Part shown: positions 25,165 to 33,555 of the stretch, in pieces | Numbering within the stretch: the first letter of the stretch is position 1 | Layout: the number at the start of each line of letters is the position of its first letter | NCBI GenBank assembly: GCA_019694165.1 | Contig: JAIBCL010000026.1 | Location: 1-64,000, forward strand | DNA from: Verrucomicrobiaceae bacterium | GTDB taxonomy: Bacteria; Verrucomicrobiota; Verrucomicrobiia; Verrucomicrobiales; Verrucomicrobiaceae | Length of the DNA: 64,000 nucleotides | Direction of reading: 5' to 3' | The notes under the pieces: generated by a model | What the model saw: the letters and a program-made list of their open reading frames with translations, nothing else | Databases searched by the model: none | What the model was told of the DNA's origin: nothing | Made by a program: the position numbers and the translations under genes

Positions 25165-27519
25165 TCAGCGTAGCTTGGAATGCGAGCGCGAAAGTTCGAT
25201 GTGATGACGCATCTCGTAGAACGCGAAGTAACCAGCCGCAGTGCAGCCTTCTTCACGCGCGGCGCGGAGTTGGTGGTCGATGGCGTCGGCATCGGTTGCG
25301 TGCGAAGGATTGGCTTGGTGAATGTAGCCGAGCCCGAGCAGCGGATGAATGCGGCTCATGTCGCCGCCGAGTTCGTTCGTGGCGATGTCGCGCATCGCGT
25401 GGCACTCGGCACGAAACCACGGCGCGCTCGCCGTGTATTGACCGACGCCGACGAAGTCCATCAGGTCTTCCTTCAACCAGCGCGGCCAGTCCTGCATCGC
25501 GCGATCTTTGTCGGGCGCAAAGCGAGCCCACACGTAGCCGCCGAGATGCGCGTCGGCGCGTGCTTTGCGAATCGCAGCGCGCAGCTCGCGAACGTAATCG
25601 GTAATGCGGTCGCGCTCCCACTGAATCCAGTCGCCATCACTCTCCTTCACCGTGTTCCACGGGCGATGGCTATCGGTCTCGAAGCCCTTCGCGCAGCGCG
25701 GACAGAAGCATCCGCTGCCGGGCCGCACGTAGTCCATCGCGACGCCGGCGACCTCATAGCGCGTGACGATCTCCGTCATCATCGCAGCATGAAACGCGCG
25801 CACCTCTGGGTTCATGAAGCAATACCAACCCGTCGGTTTGCCCTTCGAGTCGAGCGCCGCCCAATCGGGATGCACCTTCAAATCCACGTCCTGTGCGATG
25901 CCGAGGATGTAACCGGCATACACTGGCACGCCGTGCTTCTTGCTCGACGCCGCTGCGGCAGCCATCACATCCCAGCCAAACGTCGCGCCCGGTGTGGCGA
26001 TGCGACTCGGGTAATAGGTCTCTTTGTTCGAGCGCGCGTGAACCACGAGCTTCGAGATGCCTGCGGCTTTCGCGTCGGCGAAGAGGTCATCCACACTCGA
26101 TGCGCCGTGGCTTTCCTTCGTGGAGAAGTCCATCGACGGATAGCCCCAGCCGAGCAGCGCCAGCTTCTCTGGCTCTGCCGTCTTCGTTTCCTTCGCGGGC
26201 GCGATGATCACCTCTTTATCTACCGACTCCTCACGGATGCCATCGGGGAAGGCGAGGCGCACCTTCATGGAAACGTTCGCGCTCTCCGCATTCGCAGGTG
26301 CAGCATCCCAACGATACTCACCCGTCGGCACGCCTGCGGCATCGGTTTGCTCGATCAAAGGCCAGGACTTGTCTCCCAGCGATGCACAAACCTTCGGGCC
26401 GAAGATCGGAACACCCGCCTTCTTCGCGTCGATGAGTTCAGGCTTTACCAGCACCGACTTGCCATCGCGGCGTGCTTCCACACTCCACTCATGAGCACTC
26501 AAGTCCGCGATGGAAAACGGAGCCGCGACACCTCGCGCTCCAAGCGAGCGACTCAACAGCTCTGTCTTGAAGACCTCCAGATACTTCGCGCGTGGCGGCT
26601 CGGTCGGATAGACGAGAAAGCCCTTCGGACAGTCCGCGAGAAACACGTAGCCACCGGGCTCCAGATGCGATGCGCCAGCGGAGAACGCATTCATTTTTAC
26701 CACCACATCGCGCTCGCCAGTCGCGCTCAGGTCGATGCGTTCATCGGTGTGAATCTGCACGACGCGACGCTGCGTGGCATTGTAGAGCGTCCAGTATTGC
26801 GAGCCCCACGCGGAGGTCAGATACACCGGCGACGACTTCTTCACGTCGATGCGCGCATCGAGTTCGAGATTGCTCATGTCGGGAGCCGTGAGGTGAAACA
26901 CCTGCGCCTTCGGCTTGAACTCCGTGAAGGCAAGCTGCGCACCATCGCCCTTGCCAGTGACCGTCATGAGCTTCGTTTCACGCGGTGGCGGAGTGAGATC
27001 GCGTGGCTTGCCCAGATAGAAATCATCGACGCACAACGCGCCTTCGTAACCCTGAAGATACAGGGCCGGACGCAGGCTCTTCACCGGCACCGGGGCCTTC
27101 CATCGAGCCTCGCGATACACCCAACTGCCGATCTCACCGGGCTCCATCTCGAAAGGTCCATACCACGACACGCTGCTGCCATCCGCCAGCTCCACACGAA
27201 TCGTGACACCGCCACGAGCACCCGCGCGCAACGGCTTTGCATCGAGCCGCACCCAAAACGCCGCCATCATGATCTCCGGCTGCGTTTGATTCACCTCAAT
27301 GACCTTCTTCGTGCTCACCGTCACATCAGCTTTGCCCGGCAGCGCCGTCATGCGCAGCGCGCCTTTGCCTGAATGCACGACCTCATGCTGAATCTCCGCG
27401 CCTGCTCCGAACGCCGATGTTTCCGTTTCAAAGTCACCATTCATGAGCCAGCTATCGGGCAATGCAGCCCAGCAGCTCGCGGTGAGAAGAGTCAGCAAAG
27501 TGGAAAGCAATCGTGTCAT
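25165..27519 (-). CDS. secreted GHL10-type putative glycoside hydrolase with N-terminal carbohydrate-binding sandwich
   Basis: A 784-residue exported protein. Signal peptide residues 1-18. Residues 20-170 resemble a CBM4/9-type sandwich (SWLMNGDFETETSAFG, GKGALRMTALPGKADV, SLRPALYLQGYEGALCVDDFY). A middle region of beta structure follows. Residues about 455-770 are a TIM barrel: LALLGWGYPSMDFS, ISKLVVHARSNKETYYPS, YAGYILGIAQDVD, GVAMDYVRPGSG, then CFCPRC (Cys604, Cys606, Cys609), YVWARFAPD and FVGVGQYTAS. It probably acts on a glycan outside the cytoplasm. It overlaps the preceding gene by four bases. Confidence 0.78.
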   Translation of the reverse strand: MTRLLSTLLTLLTASCWAALPDSWLMNGDFETETSAFGAGAEIQHEVVHSGKGALRMTALPGKADVTVSTKKVIEVNQTQPEIMMAAFWVRLDAKPLRAGARGGVTIRVELADGSSVSWYGPFEMEPGEIGSWVYREARWKAPVPVKSLRPALYLQGYEGALCVDDFYLGKPRDLTPPPRETKLMTVTGKGDGAQLAFTEFKPKAQVFHLTAPDMSNLELDARIDVKKSSPVYLTSAWGSQYWTLYNATQRRVVQIHTDERIDLSATGERDVVVKMNAFSAGASHLEPGGYVFLADCPKGFLVYPTEPPRAKYLEVFKTELLSRSLGARGVAAPFSIADLSAHEWSVEARRDGKSVLVKPELIDAKKAGVPIFGPKVCASLGDKSWPLIEQTDAAGVPTGEYRWDAAPANAESANVSMKVRLAFPDGIREESVDKEVIIAPAKETKTAEPEKLALLGWGYPSMDFSTKESHGASSVDDLFADAKAAGISKLVVHARSNKETYYPSRIATPGATFGWDVMAAAAASSKKHGVPVYAGYILGIAQDVDLKVHPDWAALDSKGKPTGWYCFMNPEVRAFHAAMMTEIVTRYEVAGVAMDYVRPGSGCFCPRCAKGFETDSHRPWNTVKESDGDWIQWERDRITDYVRELRAAIRKARADAHLGGYVWARFAPDKDRAMQDWPRWLKEDLMDFVGVGQYTASAPWFRAECHAMRDIATNELGGDMSRIHPLLGLGYIHQANPSHATDADAIDHQLRAAREEGCTAAGYFAFYEMRHHIELSRSHSKLR

Positions 27520-29165
27520 GGCGCGCGGAGAGAAGACGAAGCGATGACACCAATTTCTGCTTCCACCAACTGCAACGGCTTCGTCAGGCTCGTGGCCAGC
27601 AGCGTGACTTCGAGGTCGTTCCAGCCCGCCTGAAGCTGGCTTAATTCAACGACCGGCCACTGCACGCAAGCCTCCGTCGGTGGCGGGTGCGAGCCGTTGC
27701 CATGACGCTTGCCGGTGGTGACGACGAGTTGCTTCGCGACATCGCCCTCATGAAAGGCGTGACTGTTGATGCTCACGCGCATCGCTAGCGGAGCGAAAGC
27801 TTTGTTCGCGCCAGACAATCCGAGACGCAGACCGACGTAGCCGGGTTCAGCTTTTGCCAAGTCTTCGCCGATGAGCAATCGCAGCTTCGTCGTCTCCGCC
27901 GACTTCAACGCGACGGGCAGTTGCTTGCGATACTCGTAGCTGTCCTCGGAGTCGTGGAAGTAGCTCTGCGTGATCTGATAGCGACGATCACCGAGGTGCT
28001 CGCGTGTGAGCCCTGCATTGATCGCGGCGACCATTGGCACGCTGAAGGCGGGGAAGCTGAAGTTGAAGAGCTGAATGCCGTCCGCGCCGAGCTGGCGTTG
28101 GTTCAAGATGGAGCCGAGCACCTGCGCGGTGTCGGGATCACGCGTGACTTCTTTTGAATAGGCCACCGTGTCGTGATTCGCAACGAACGGCCAGACGTAG
28201 CCACCGCGACCGTAGATGGAACCGACGACTTGCACGCCTGCGGGCTTTGCGATGCGCACGAACTCGTCGATGGGCATGTCGTGCGACAGCGTCATCAGCG
28301 GCGATGGGATGACAACATCGACGAGCCGCTGCTGCATCCACTTCTCCACTTCGAGCCCAGACCACGCGCAGTTCTTCAGCGACGGTGGCACGCGCACAAT
28401 GAGCGACATTGCGCGCTTTTGTTTGGCGGCGCAATCGTCGAGCCGCGCACGCACCTCCTTCACCATCTCGGTGATCAGTGGCGCGCCGCGTTGCGCTTCG
28501 CCGGGTGGGAAGAAGATTTGGAAGCGATTGAAGTCCAGTTCGAAGCCATCCATCAGATCTGCGTAGCGATCCATCGCCTCGAAGATCACGGCCAGGCGAT
28601 ACGCGCGCACCTCGTCGCGAGCGTAGTTGAGCAGGTGCTTGTAGCCCGCAAAGGCGGCGACCGGCGACGTGCCAATCGTCGCATCCTGATGCTCCATCCA
28701 GAATCGCCCCGTGAGCGGATACTCCAACGGATCGCTGGTGAAGTGCCCGTCGTTCATCCGATACGACGGCACGAACTTCAGCCCCCGCTCATGCAACCGC
28801 TCGCCAACGATACGCGGCGCATCGAGTCCCGCTTCAGTGGCGATGCGACACTTCTCGATGCGCGTCTTCCACGCCGGATCGTCGCTGTATTTCGTGTGCC
28901 GCCAGCCCCAGGTGCTCGCGACTTTGGTCGGGTAATAGAGAATGTCCGAACCGGCACCGATGCTCCAGCACACCGTCTTCACCGGCAGCTTGGCTTCGTT
29001 GTCGATGAGTTCCTTGAGCTTGATGACGGAGGCTTCCGGCGTCGCGCCCCGAAACGAAAGATCGCCATCGAAGTTGTGCATCGGGCCGAGATCGGCGGCG
29101 TGAGCATGAAGCATCAGCACCACGGCGAGAGCTACTGTCGAGAGGGGAGAGATTTCGTTGGGCAC
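27516..29165 (-). CDS. secreted TIM-barrel putative glycoside hydrolase
   Basis: A 549-residue protein starting at a GTG (29165) that gives a signal peptide MPNEISPLSTVALAVVLMLHAHA. The barrel shows KTVCWSIGAGSDILYYPTK, GLKFVPSYRMNDGHF, DGFELDFNRFQIFFP, SLIVRVPPSLKNCAW, VDVVIPSPL and GSIYGRGGYVWPF. Glu and Asp in DGFELDF are likely active-site residues. A C-terminal beta-domain ends the protein (ALAMRVSINSHAFHEGD-like strands, GWNDLEVTLLA). It is the first gene of a three-gene run with those at 25165 and 24394. No GH number recognised. Confidence 0.7.
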   Translation of the reverse strand: MPNEISPLSTVALAVVLMLHAHAADLGPMHNFDGDLSFRGATPEASVIKLKELIDNEAKLPVKTVCWSIGAGSDILYYPTKVASTWGWRHTKYSDDPAWKTRIEKCRIATEAGLDAPRIVGERLHERGLKFVPSYRMNDGHFTSDPLEYPLTGRFWMEHQDATIGTSPVAAFAGYKHLLNYARDEVRAYRLAVIFEAMDRYADLMDGFELDFNRFQIFFPPGEAQRGAPLITEMVKEVRARLDDCAAKQKRAMSLIVRVPPSLKNCAWSGLEVEKWMQQRLVDVVIPSPLMTLSHDMPIDEFVRIAKPAGVQVVGSIYGRGGYVWPFVANHDTVAYSKEVTRDPDTAQVLGSILNQRQLGADGIQLFNFSFPAFSVPMVAAINAGLTREHLGDRRYQITQSYFHDSEDSYEYRKQLPVALKSAETTKLRLLIGEDLAKAEPGYVGLRLGLSGANKAFAPLAMRVSINSHAFHEGDVAKQLVVTTGKRHGNGSHPPPTEACVQWPVVELSQLQAGWNDLEVTLLATSLTKPLQLVEAEIGVIASSSLRAP

Positions 29166-29281
29166 GTTGGAGTCTAGGCTTTAGCCGACTAGCAGGCAAG
29201 AACGCCAGAGCGTTCGAGCCGAATCACCTCACTCCTCGCGCTGCGCGCATCGTCGGGAGGCGGCTAAAGCCTGGACTCCAA
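29166..29281. repeat. 116-base element with terminal inverted repeats
   Basis: Ends are near-perfect inverted repeats of about 22 bases: GTTGGAGTCTAGGCTTTAGC at 29166 and, in reverse complement from 29281, GTTGGAGTCCAGGCTTTAGC, each followed by CG. They differ at one base. The internal 70 bases contain no reading frame. It fills the gap directly before the GTG start at 29165 and 38 bases from the BNR gene stop. The form is that of a MITE or REP-like element; transcribed it would fold into one long hairpin and could act as a transcription barrier between the two genes. Confidence 0.75.
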
Positions 29282-29319
29282 CCTCCGCATTCAATGCCGG
29301 GAGTGTGCTACGGGGTGCC

Positions 29320-30681
29320 TTACTTCACTTCGGTTGGTTTGGCGGAGGATTCCGGCATGTCATACGGGAGCCGCCATACATGTTTGCCAGTGGAATCGCT
29401 GAAGTAGAGATGCGATTCGGAGAACTGGTCGGGATTGCCGTCGGCCCAAAAGGCGAAGAAGGGTTCGTGGGCGTAGCGAGGACGACGCGCGTAGTTGTGG
29501 TTGCGCGGGCTGTCGTGCGTGAGTTGGCGCGTGAGCTGCCAGGTGCTGCCGTGATCACGACTTGTCCACAAGCACATCTCGCCGCCACCACCCCAGGGCT
29601 GTGGGCCGGGGAGAGTCGGTGCGATGATGCTCCAGTCGCTGTCGTTCACCCACAGGCTACCCATGTCGTAGTTGTGATCCACGCGTGCGACCGCACCGGT
29701 TTGCCACGCCTTGCCGTCCCAGCGTGTGAGACACAGCTCACGTGGTTCATTCTCCGGTCCTGGCGCGAAGCCGTGGCTCGTGACATGCAGCAGCAGCGGA
29801 TGTCCATCGCGATCAAAGTTCAGATCGCAGGCATACATGTTCTTCTTTTGCGCCGCGTAGTCGATCACCAGCGCGGGACAGTTGATATCGCTCATCGGCA
29901 GCGTCAGCAGCGAGCCATCGATGGTGGTCCATGTCGTGCCGAAGTCGGCGGTTTGAGCGAAGTAAAGGTTCGTGCGTTTGTCCACGTCACCGCCGGGATG
30001 GTAGTTGAAAAAGGTCGCCACGAGCCCGTCGCGCAAGCCGCTCACCTGATAGTGTCCGCCCATGCCCGCGAGCTTGTGATCCTCGCTCCACACGCGGCCA
30101 TCGTTGCTCGTTTCAAAGTAGAGTTCGCGACCCTTCGTGTATTTGGTGAAGAGATTCAGCCAGCCTTTGCCTGCGACGAACCACGGCTGCGGATACGTCA
30201 TCTCCTCTTCGCTCACACGCTCGAACTCCGCGATGCTGTAGGGCTCCTTGCTCCGATACTTGAAGCCCGGACGCTTCTTCGCACGTCCGCTGACGAAGAC
30301 CCAGATGTAACCCTGGTCGTCGATCTGCAGGCTGCCGTTGTCGTGCGGATCATCCACGCCCTGCTTGTCATGCACGATCACCGGCTTCGGCACGCGGCCT
30401 GTCTTGTGATCAAAATACGACGCCATCACCAGCAGATGCCGCGCATCCTTTGAGGTCGTGCCACCGAACGTGAAGAACGTTTTGTCCACCGCCGGCGCAT
30501 ACACCGCGATGGGATTGTGGCTCGACGTGTAAGTCCCCAGCCCGCCCGAGTATTTGTCCCCATGCGGCGTCTTCTGTCCCAGTGTGAACCAAATGCCGCG
30601 ATAGCCGTCCACCGTCTTCGCGGGATCGGCAAAGGCGTGCGAGATCCCGAGGAGAGCGAGGAGCAGTGCGAGTCGTTTCAT
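29320..30681 (-). CDS. secreted BNR/sialidase-fold repeat protein
   Basis: A 453-residue exported protein. The ATG at 30681 gives MKRLALLLALLGISHAFA; the longer in-frame extension to 31146 has no signal. The body is a beta-propeller of the BNR-4 type: GYRGIWFTLGQ, HNPIAVYAPAVDKTFFTFGG, NGSLQIDDQGYIWVFVSGR, GRELYFETSNDGRVWSE, NLYFAQTADFGTTW, CLWTSRDHGSTWQ. The S/T-x-D-x-G-x-T-W Asp-box pattern recurs. Related proteins bind or cleave glycans, some as polysaccharide lyases or sialidases. Substrate unknown; the upstream 216 bases are shared with the divergent LOG-family gene. Confidence 0.85.
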   Translation of the reverse strand: MKRLALLLALLGISHAFADPAKTVDGYRGIWFTLGQKTPHGDKYSGGLGTYTSSHNPIAVYAPAVDKTFFTFGGTTSKDARHLLVMASYFDHKTGRVPKPVIVHDKQGVDDPHDNGSLQIDDQGYIWVFVSGRAKKRPGFKYRSKEPYSIAEFERVSEEEMTYPQPWFVAGKGWLNLFTKYTKGRELYFETSNDGRVWSEDHKLAGMGGHYQVSGLRDGLVATFFNYHPGGDVDKRTNLYFAQTADFGTTWTTIDGSLLTLPMSDINCPALVIDYAAQKKNMYACDLNFDRDGHPLLLHVTSHGFAPGPENEPRELCLTRWDGKAWQTGAVARVDHNYDMGSLWVNDSDWSIIAPTLPGPQPWGGGGEMCLWTSRDHGSTWQLTRQLTHDSPRNHNYARRPRYAHEPFFAFWADGNPDQFSESHLYFSDSTGKHVWRLPYDMPESSAKPTEVK

Positions 30682-30897
30682 GCAACTGAAGACGACGCGA
30701 CGCAGCGCTGACCTGTCAGGCAAATGCGTGCTGATTTGACGATTCGATCCGCTGCTTTTGCGCGTATATCTGACGCTCCTTTTGTGAGCCAGGCGGTGGC
30801 AGTGCCTGGGGCGGTAAGGTGTGCGGCCGATGCAGGAATCGACTGGCGGAGAAGCGGTGCAAGTGCGACCTGCGTGGAACCTTGAAATGAGGGCGAC

Positions 30898-31758
30898 ATG
30901 GCAACACACGACAAACAGCAGAGAACGGCTTTGGCACCCGAGGTCGAGGCTTCGGCCGAACGGGAAGATCATGTGTATTGCGGCCAGCTTGAGGACCGGG
31001 CTCTGCTCGGGGGGCCGAATGCGCGTCTTCGGGATCTGCGGCTGCTGTTCAGCATCATGCGGGATTTCCTTCGCGGGTTCCGTGCGCTTCACTTCGTGGG
31101 ACCGTGCATCACCGTGTTCGGTTCTGCACGGTTCAAGGAGGAGCATCCGAGCTACAGGCTGGCACGCGAAGCAGGCGCGGCGATCTCACGCATGGGGTTC
31201 ACGGTGATGACCGGCGGCGGTCCCGGCATCATGGAGGCGGCGAACCGCGGCGCGCGCGACGCGGGCGGACCGAGCGTGGGCTGCAACATCAAGCTGCCCC
31301 GAGAGCAAAAGCCGAACGCCTGGCTCGACCGTAGCGTGACCTTGAACCACTTCTTCGTGCGCAAGACGCTGCTGATGAAATACAGCTACGGATTCGTCAT
31401 CCTGCCGGGAGGTTTCGGCACCATGGACGAGATGTTCGAGGCGCTGACGCTCATCCAGACAAAGAAGGTGCGGAACTTTCCCATCGTCGTCATGGGCCGC
31501 GACTACTGGGGCGACCTCTGCGACTTCATGCACGGGATGATCGAGACCGGCACCATCAACGCCGGAGATCTAGATCTGATCAAGTTTACCGATTCCGTGG
31601 AAGAAGCCGTCACGCATCTGCAGGAGTACGCCGTGCGTCAGTTCGGTCTCCGGCGCAAGCGTGTGCCTCGCCAGAGCCTGCTGCTCGGGGAGAAGGGCTT
31701 GCCTGCGAAGCAGTGGCGGGGGGCCGGTGGGCGCGATGCCCACGATCATACCGCCTGA
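30898..31758 (+). CDS. LOG-family nucleotide 5'-monophosphate phosphoribohydrolase (TIGR00730)
   Basis: A 286-residue cytoplasmic protein. The core (about residues 55-235) carries the family motifs: CITVFGSARF, MTGGGPGIMEAANRGA (phosphate/ribose binding) and ILPGGFGTMDEMFE, the PGGxGTxxE signature with catalytic Glu. Enzymes of this family split N6-substituted AMP or other nucleotide monophosphates into base and ribose 5-phosphate. The first 50 residues and a basic tail are outside the family core. A GAGGG ribosome site lies before the ATG. It is 64 bases upstream of the ABC transporter genes on the same strand, but a shared function is not obvious. Confidence 0.9.
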   Translation: MATHDKQQRTALAPEVEASAEREDHVYCGQLEDRALLGGPNARLRDLRLLFSIMRDFLRGFRALHFVGPCITVFGSARFKEEHPSYRLAREAGAAISRMGFTVMTGGGPGIMEAANRGARDAGGPSVGCNIKLPREQKPNAWLDRSVTLNHFFVRKTLLMKYSYGFVILPGGFGTMDEMFEALTLIQTKKVRNFPIVVMGRDYWGDLCDFMHGMIETGTINAGDLDLIKFTDSVEEAVTHLQEYAVRQFGLRRKRVPRQSLLLGEKGLPAKQWRGAGGRDAHDHTA

Positions 31759-31822
31759 CAAGTGCTGATGCTTTCGGTTGCACGGTCGTGTACGAGGTCC
31801 TTGAATCCACCCGGCTAAAACT

Positions 31823-32770
31823 ATGCGTGCACAGATGTCCTGGCAGCGTCCTGATGGTCGGATCAATTTCCGTGAATGGCGGCTCACTCTGCCTTCCCTC
31901 GGCTGGCTGCTGGTGTTTTTCATGATCCCGTCGCTGATCATCCTTGTCATCTCCTTCCGCACGCCGGACGTCACCGGCGGCGTTGGCGGCGGCTGGACGC
32001 TGGGGAACTGGTCCGCGTGGCTTCACGCCGATGTGCGTGTACTCGCCTTGCGCACCTTGTGGGTGTCGGGTGTCACGACAGCGGTGTGTCTTGCACTGGG
32101 CATCCCGATGGCCTGGTTCATGGCGCGCTGTTCCGCCACCTGGCGCGGCGCCCTGCTGCTGCTCGTGATCATTCCGTTCTGGACAAATTTCCTCATACGC
32201 GTCTTCGCCTGGAAGGTGCTGCTGAATCAAGACGGCCTTTTCACCCGTCTCGCGCGGGTGCTGCATCTCGCGGGTGATCACGATACGCTGCTCTACAATC
32301 AGGGCGCGGTGTGGCTCGTGCTCGCGTACACGCATCTGCCCTTCGCCATTCTGCCGCTCTACGCGGCAGCGGAGAAATTTGACTTTGCGCTTCTCGAGGC
32401 GGCACGCGATCTTGGTGTGACGGCGGCGCGTGCCTTTCTGATGGTTTTCATTCCAGGAGTCAGTGCGGGAATTGGTGCCGGGGCACTCATGGTTTTTGTC
32501 TCCGTGCTGGGGAACTACATCGTGCCCGAGGTCGTCGGTGGCCATGCGTCGGACATGATCGGCAATCGGATCGCGCAGCGTGCATTTGCCGACCGGAATC
32601 TGCCGGAGGCCAGTGCGCTGGCGTCAGGACTGGCGCTCGCTGCGGTGGCGTTGTCTGTTGCGCTTTGGCGGCGGCGACCCAGGCCGGATGGGACCGATTT
32701 GACGGATGACAAAGAAGAATTCCTGGCGGATCGCCGGTCGCATCCACCTCGTCGCCGAGCTTTCCCATGA
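31823..32770 (+). CDS. potB: spermidine/putrescine-type ABC transporter permease (PotB-like)
   Basis: A 315-residue inner-membrane protein with about six membrane segments (LGWLLVFFMIPSLIILVISF, TLWVSGVTTAVCLALGIPMA, ALLLLVIIPFWTNFLIRVFAWKVLL). The cytoplasmic EAA loop reads LLEAARDLGVTAARAFLMVFIPGV, the contact for the ATPase. FWTNFLIRVFAW is characteristic of PotB. The next gene overlaps by four bases. The C-terminal basic tail (RRRPRPDGTD... to RRRAFP) is longer than usual. Confidence 0.9.
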   Translation: MRAQMSWQRPDGRINFREWRLTLPSLGWLLVFFMIPSLIILVISFRTPDVTGGVGGGWTLGNWSAWLHADVRVLALRTLWVSGVTTAVCLALGIPMAWFMARCSATWRGALLLLVIIPFWTNFLIRVFAWKVLLNQDGLFTRLARVLHLAGDHDTLLYNQGAVWLVLAYTHLPFAILPLYAAAEKFDFALLEAARDLGVTAARAFLMVFIPGVSAGIGAGALMVFVSVLGNYIVPEVVGGHASDMIGNRIAQRAFADRNLPEASALASGLALAAVALSVALWRRRPRPDGTDLTDDKEEFLADRRSHPPRRRAFP

Positions 32771-33555
32771 CGACACGCCGCATATTTTCTGGCACGATCA
32801 CCGGCTTGGTGCTGCTGTTTTTTTACGCGCCGCTTGGAGTGCTGGTGGCGAATTCGTTCAATGCCTCCCGCTTCGGCGGCACCTGGGAAGGCTTCACGCT
32901 GCATTGGTATTCGGATCTCGCGCGAAACCGGGAGGTGGTGGAGGCGTTCGAGCGCACGTTGTGGATAGCCCTGCTCGCCACGCCGGCAGCCACCGTGCTC
33001 GCCACGTTGGCGGCATTCGCATTGCACCGGTTTCAGTCGCGATTGCAGACGGCGCATCTCGTCTTTGTCCAGCTTCCGCTTGTGCTGCCGGAGGTGCTCA
33101 CAGGCTTTTCGCTGTTGCTTTTCTTCGTCTCCACCGGCTGGGGCCTGGGCATGACGGCCATCTGGGCGGCGCATGTGACCTTTTGCGTGAGCTTCGTGGC
33201 GATGATCGTCCTCGCCCGCTTGCAGGACTTTGATTTCACCCTGCTCGATGCCGCGCGTGATCTTGGCGCGAGCGGCTGGCAGGCCGCGTGGCGCGTGCTG
33301 CTGCCGTTGCTCTGGCCCGGCATCCTTGCAGGTGCGCTGCTGGCCTTCACGCTCTCCATTGACGACTTCGTCATCACGTTCTTCGTCTCCGGTCCCGGCA
33401 CCACGACGCTGCCCGTGCAGATTTACAGCATGATGAAGACGAGCCGCAGTCTGCCCGTGATAAATGCATTGTCGGCCCTGCTGCTGCTGGTTACGATCAT
33501 CCTCGTCGCCGCCAGCCAGCGGCTCACACGCCCGCACCGCCAGACATCGTCATGA
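32767..33555 (+). CDS. potC: spermidine/putrescine-type ABC transporter permease (PotC-like)
   Basis: A 262-residue inner-membrane protein with six predicted membrane segments (ITGLVLLFFYAPLGVLVANSF, TLWIALLATPAATVLATLAAFAL, LVLPEVLTGFSLLLFFV). The EAA loop is LLDAARDLGASGWQAAWRVLLPL, and SIDDFVITFFVSGPGTTTLPV is a PotC signature. It overlaps the neighbours by four bases on both sides, so the three transporter genes form one operon. Confidence 0.92.
   Translation: MTTRRIFSGTITGLVLLFFYAPLGVLVANSFNASRFGGTWEGFTLHWYSDLARNREVVEAFERTLWIALLATPAATVLATLAAFALHRFQSRLQTAHLVFVQLPLVLPEVLTGFSLLLFFVSTGWGLGMTAIWAAHVTFCVSFVAMIVLARLQDFDFTLLDAARDLGASGWQAAWRVLLPLLWPGILAGALLAFTLSIDDFVITFFVSGPGTTTLPVQIYSMMKTSRSLPVINALSALLLLVTIILVAASQRLTRPHRQTSS

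Noticed and set aside
25180-27372. 730-codon open frame on the plus strand
   Set aside because: It lies exactly antisense to the GHL10-type gene, is very rich in Arg, His and Ala, and shows no domain; stop-free antisense frames are common in GC-rich genes.
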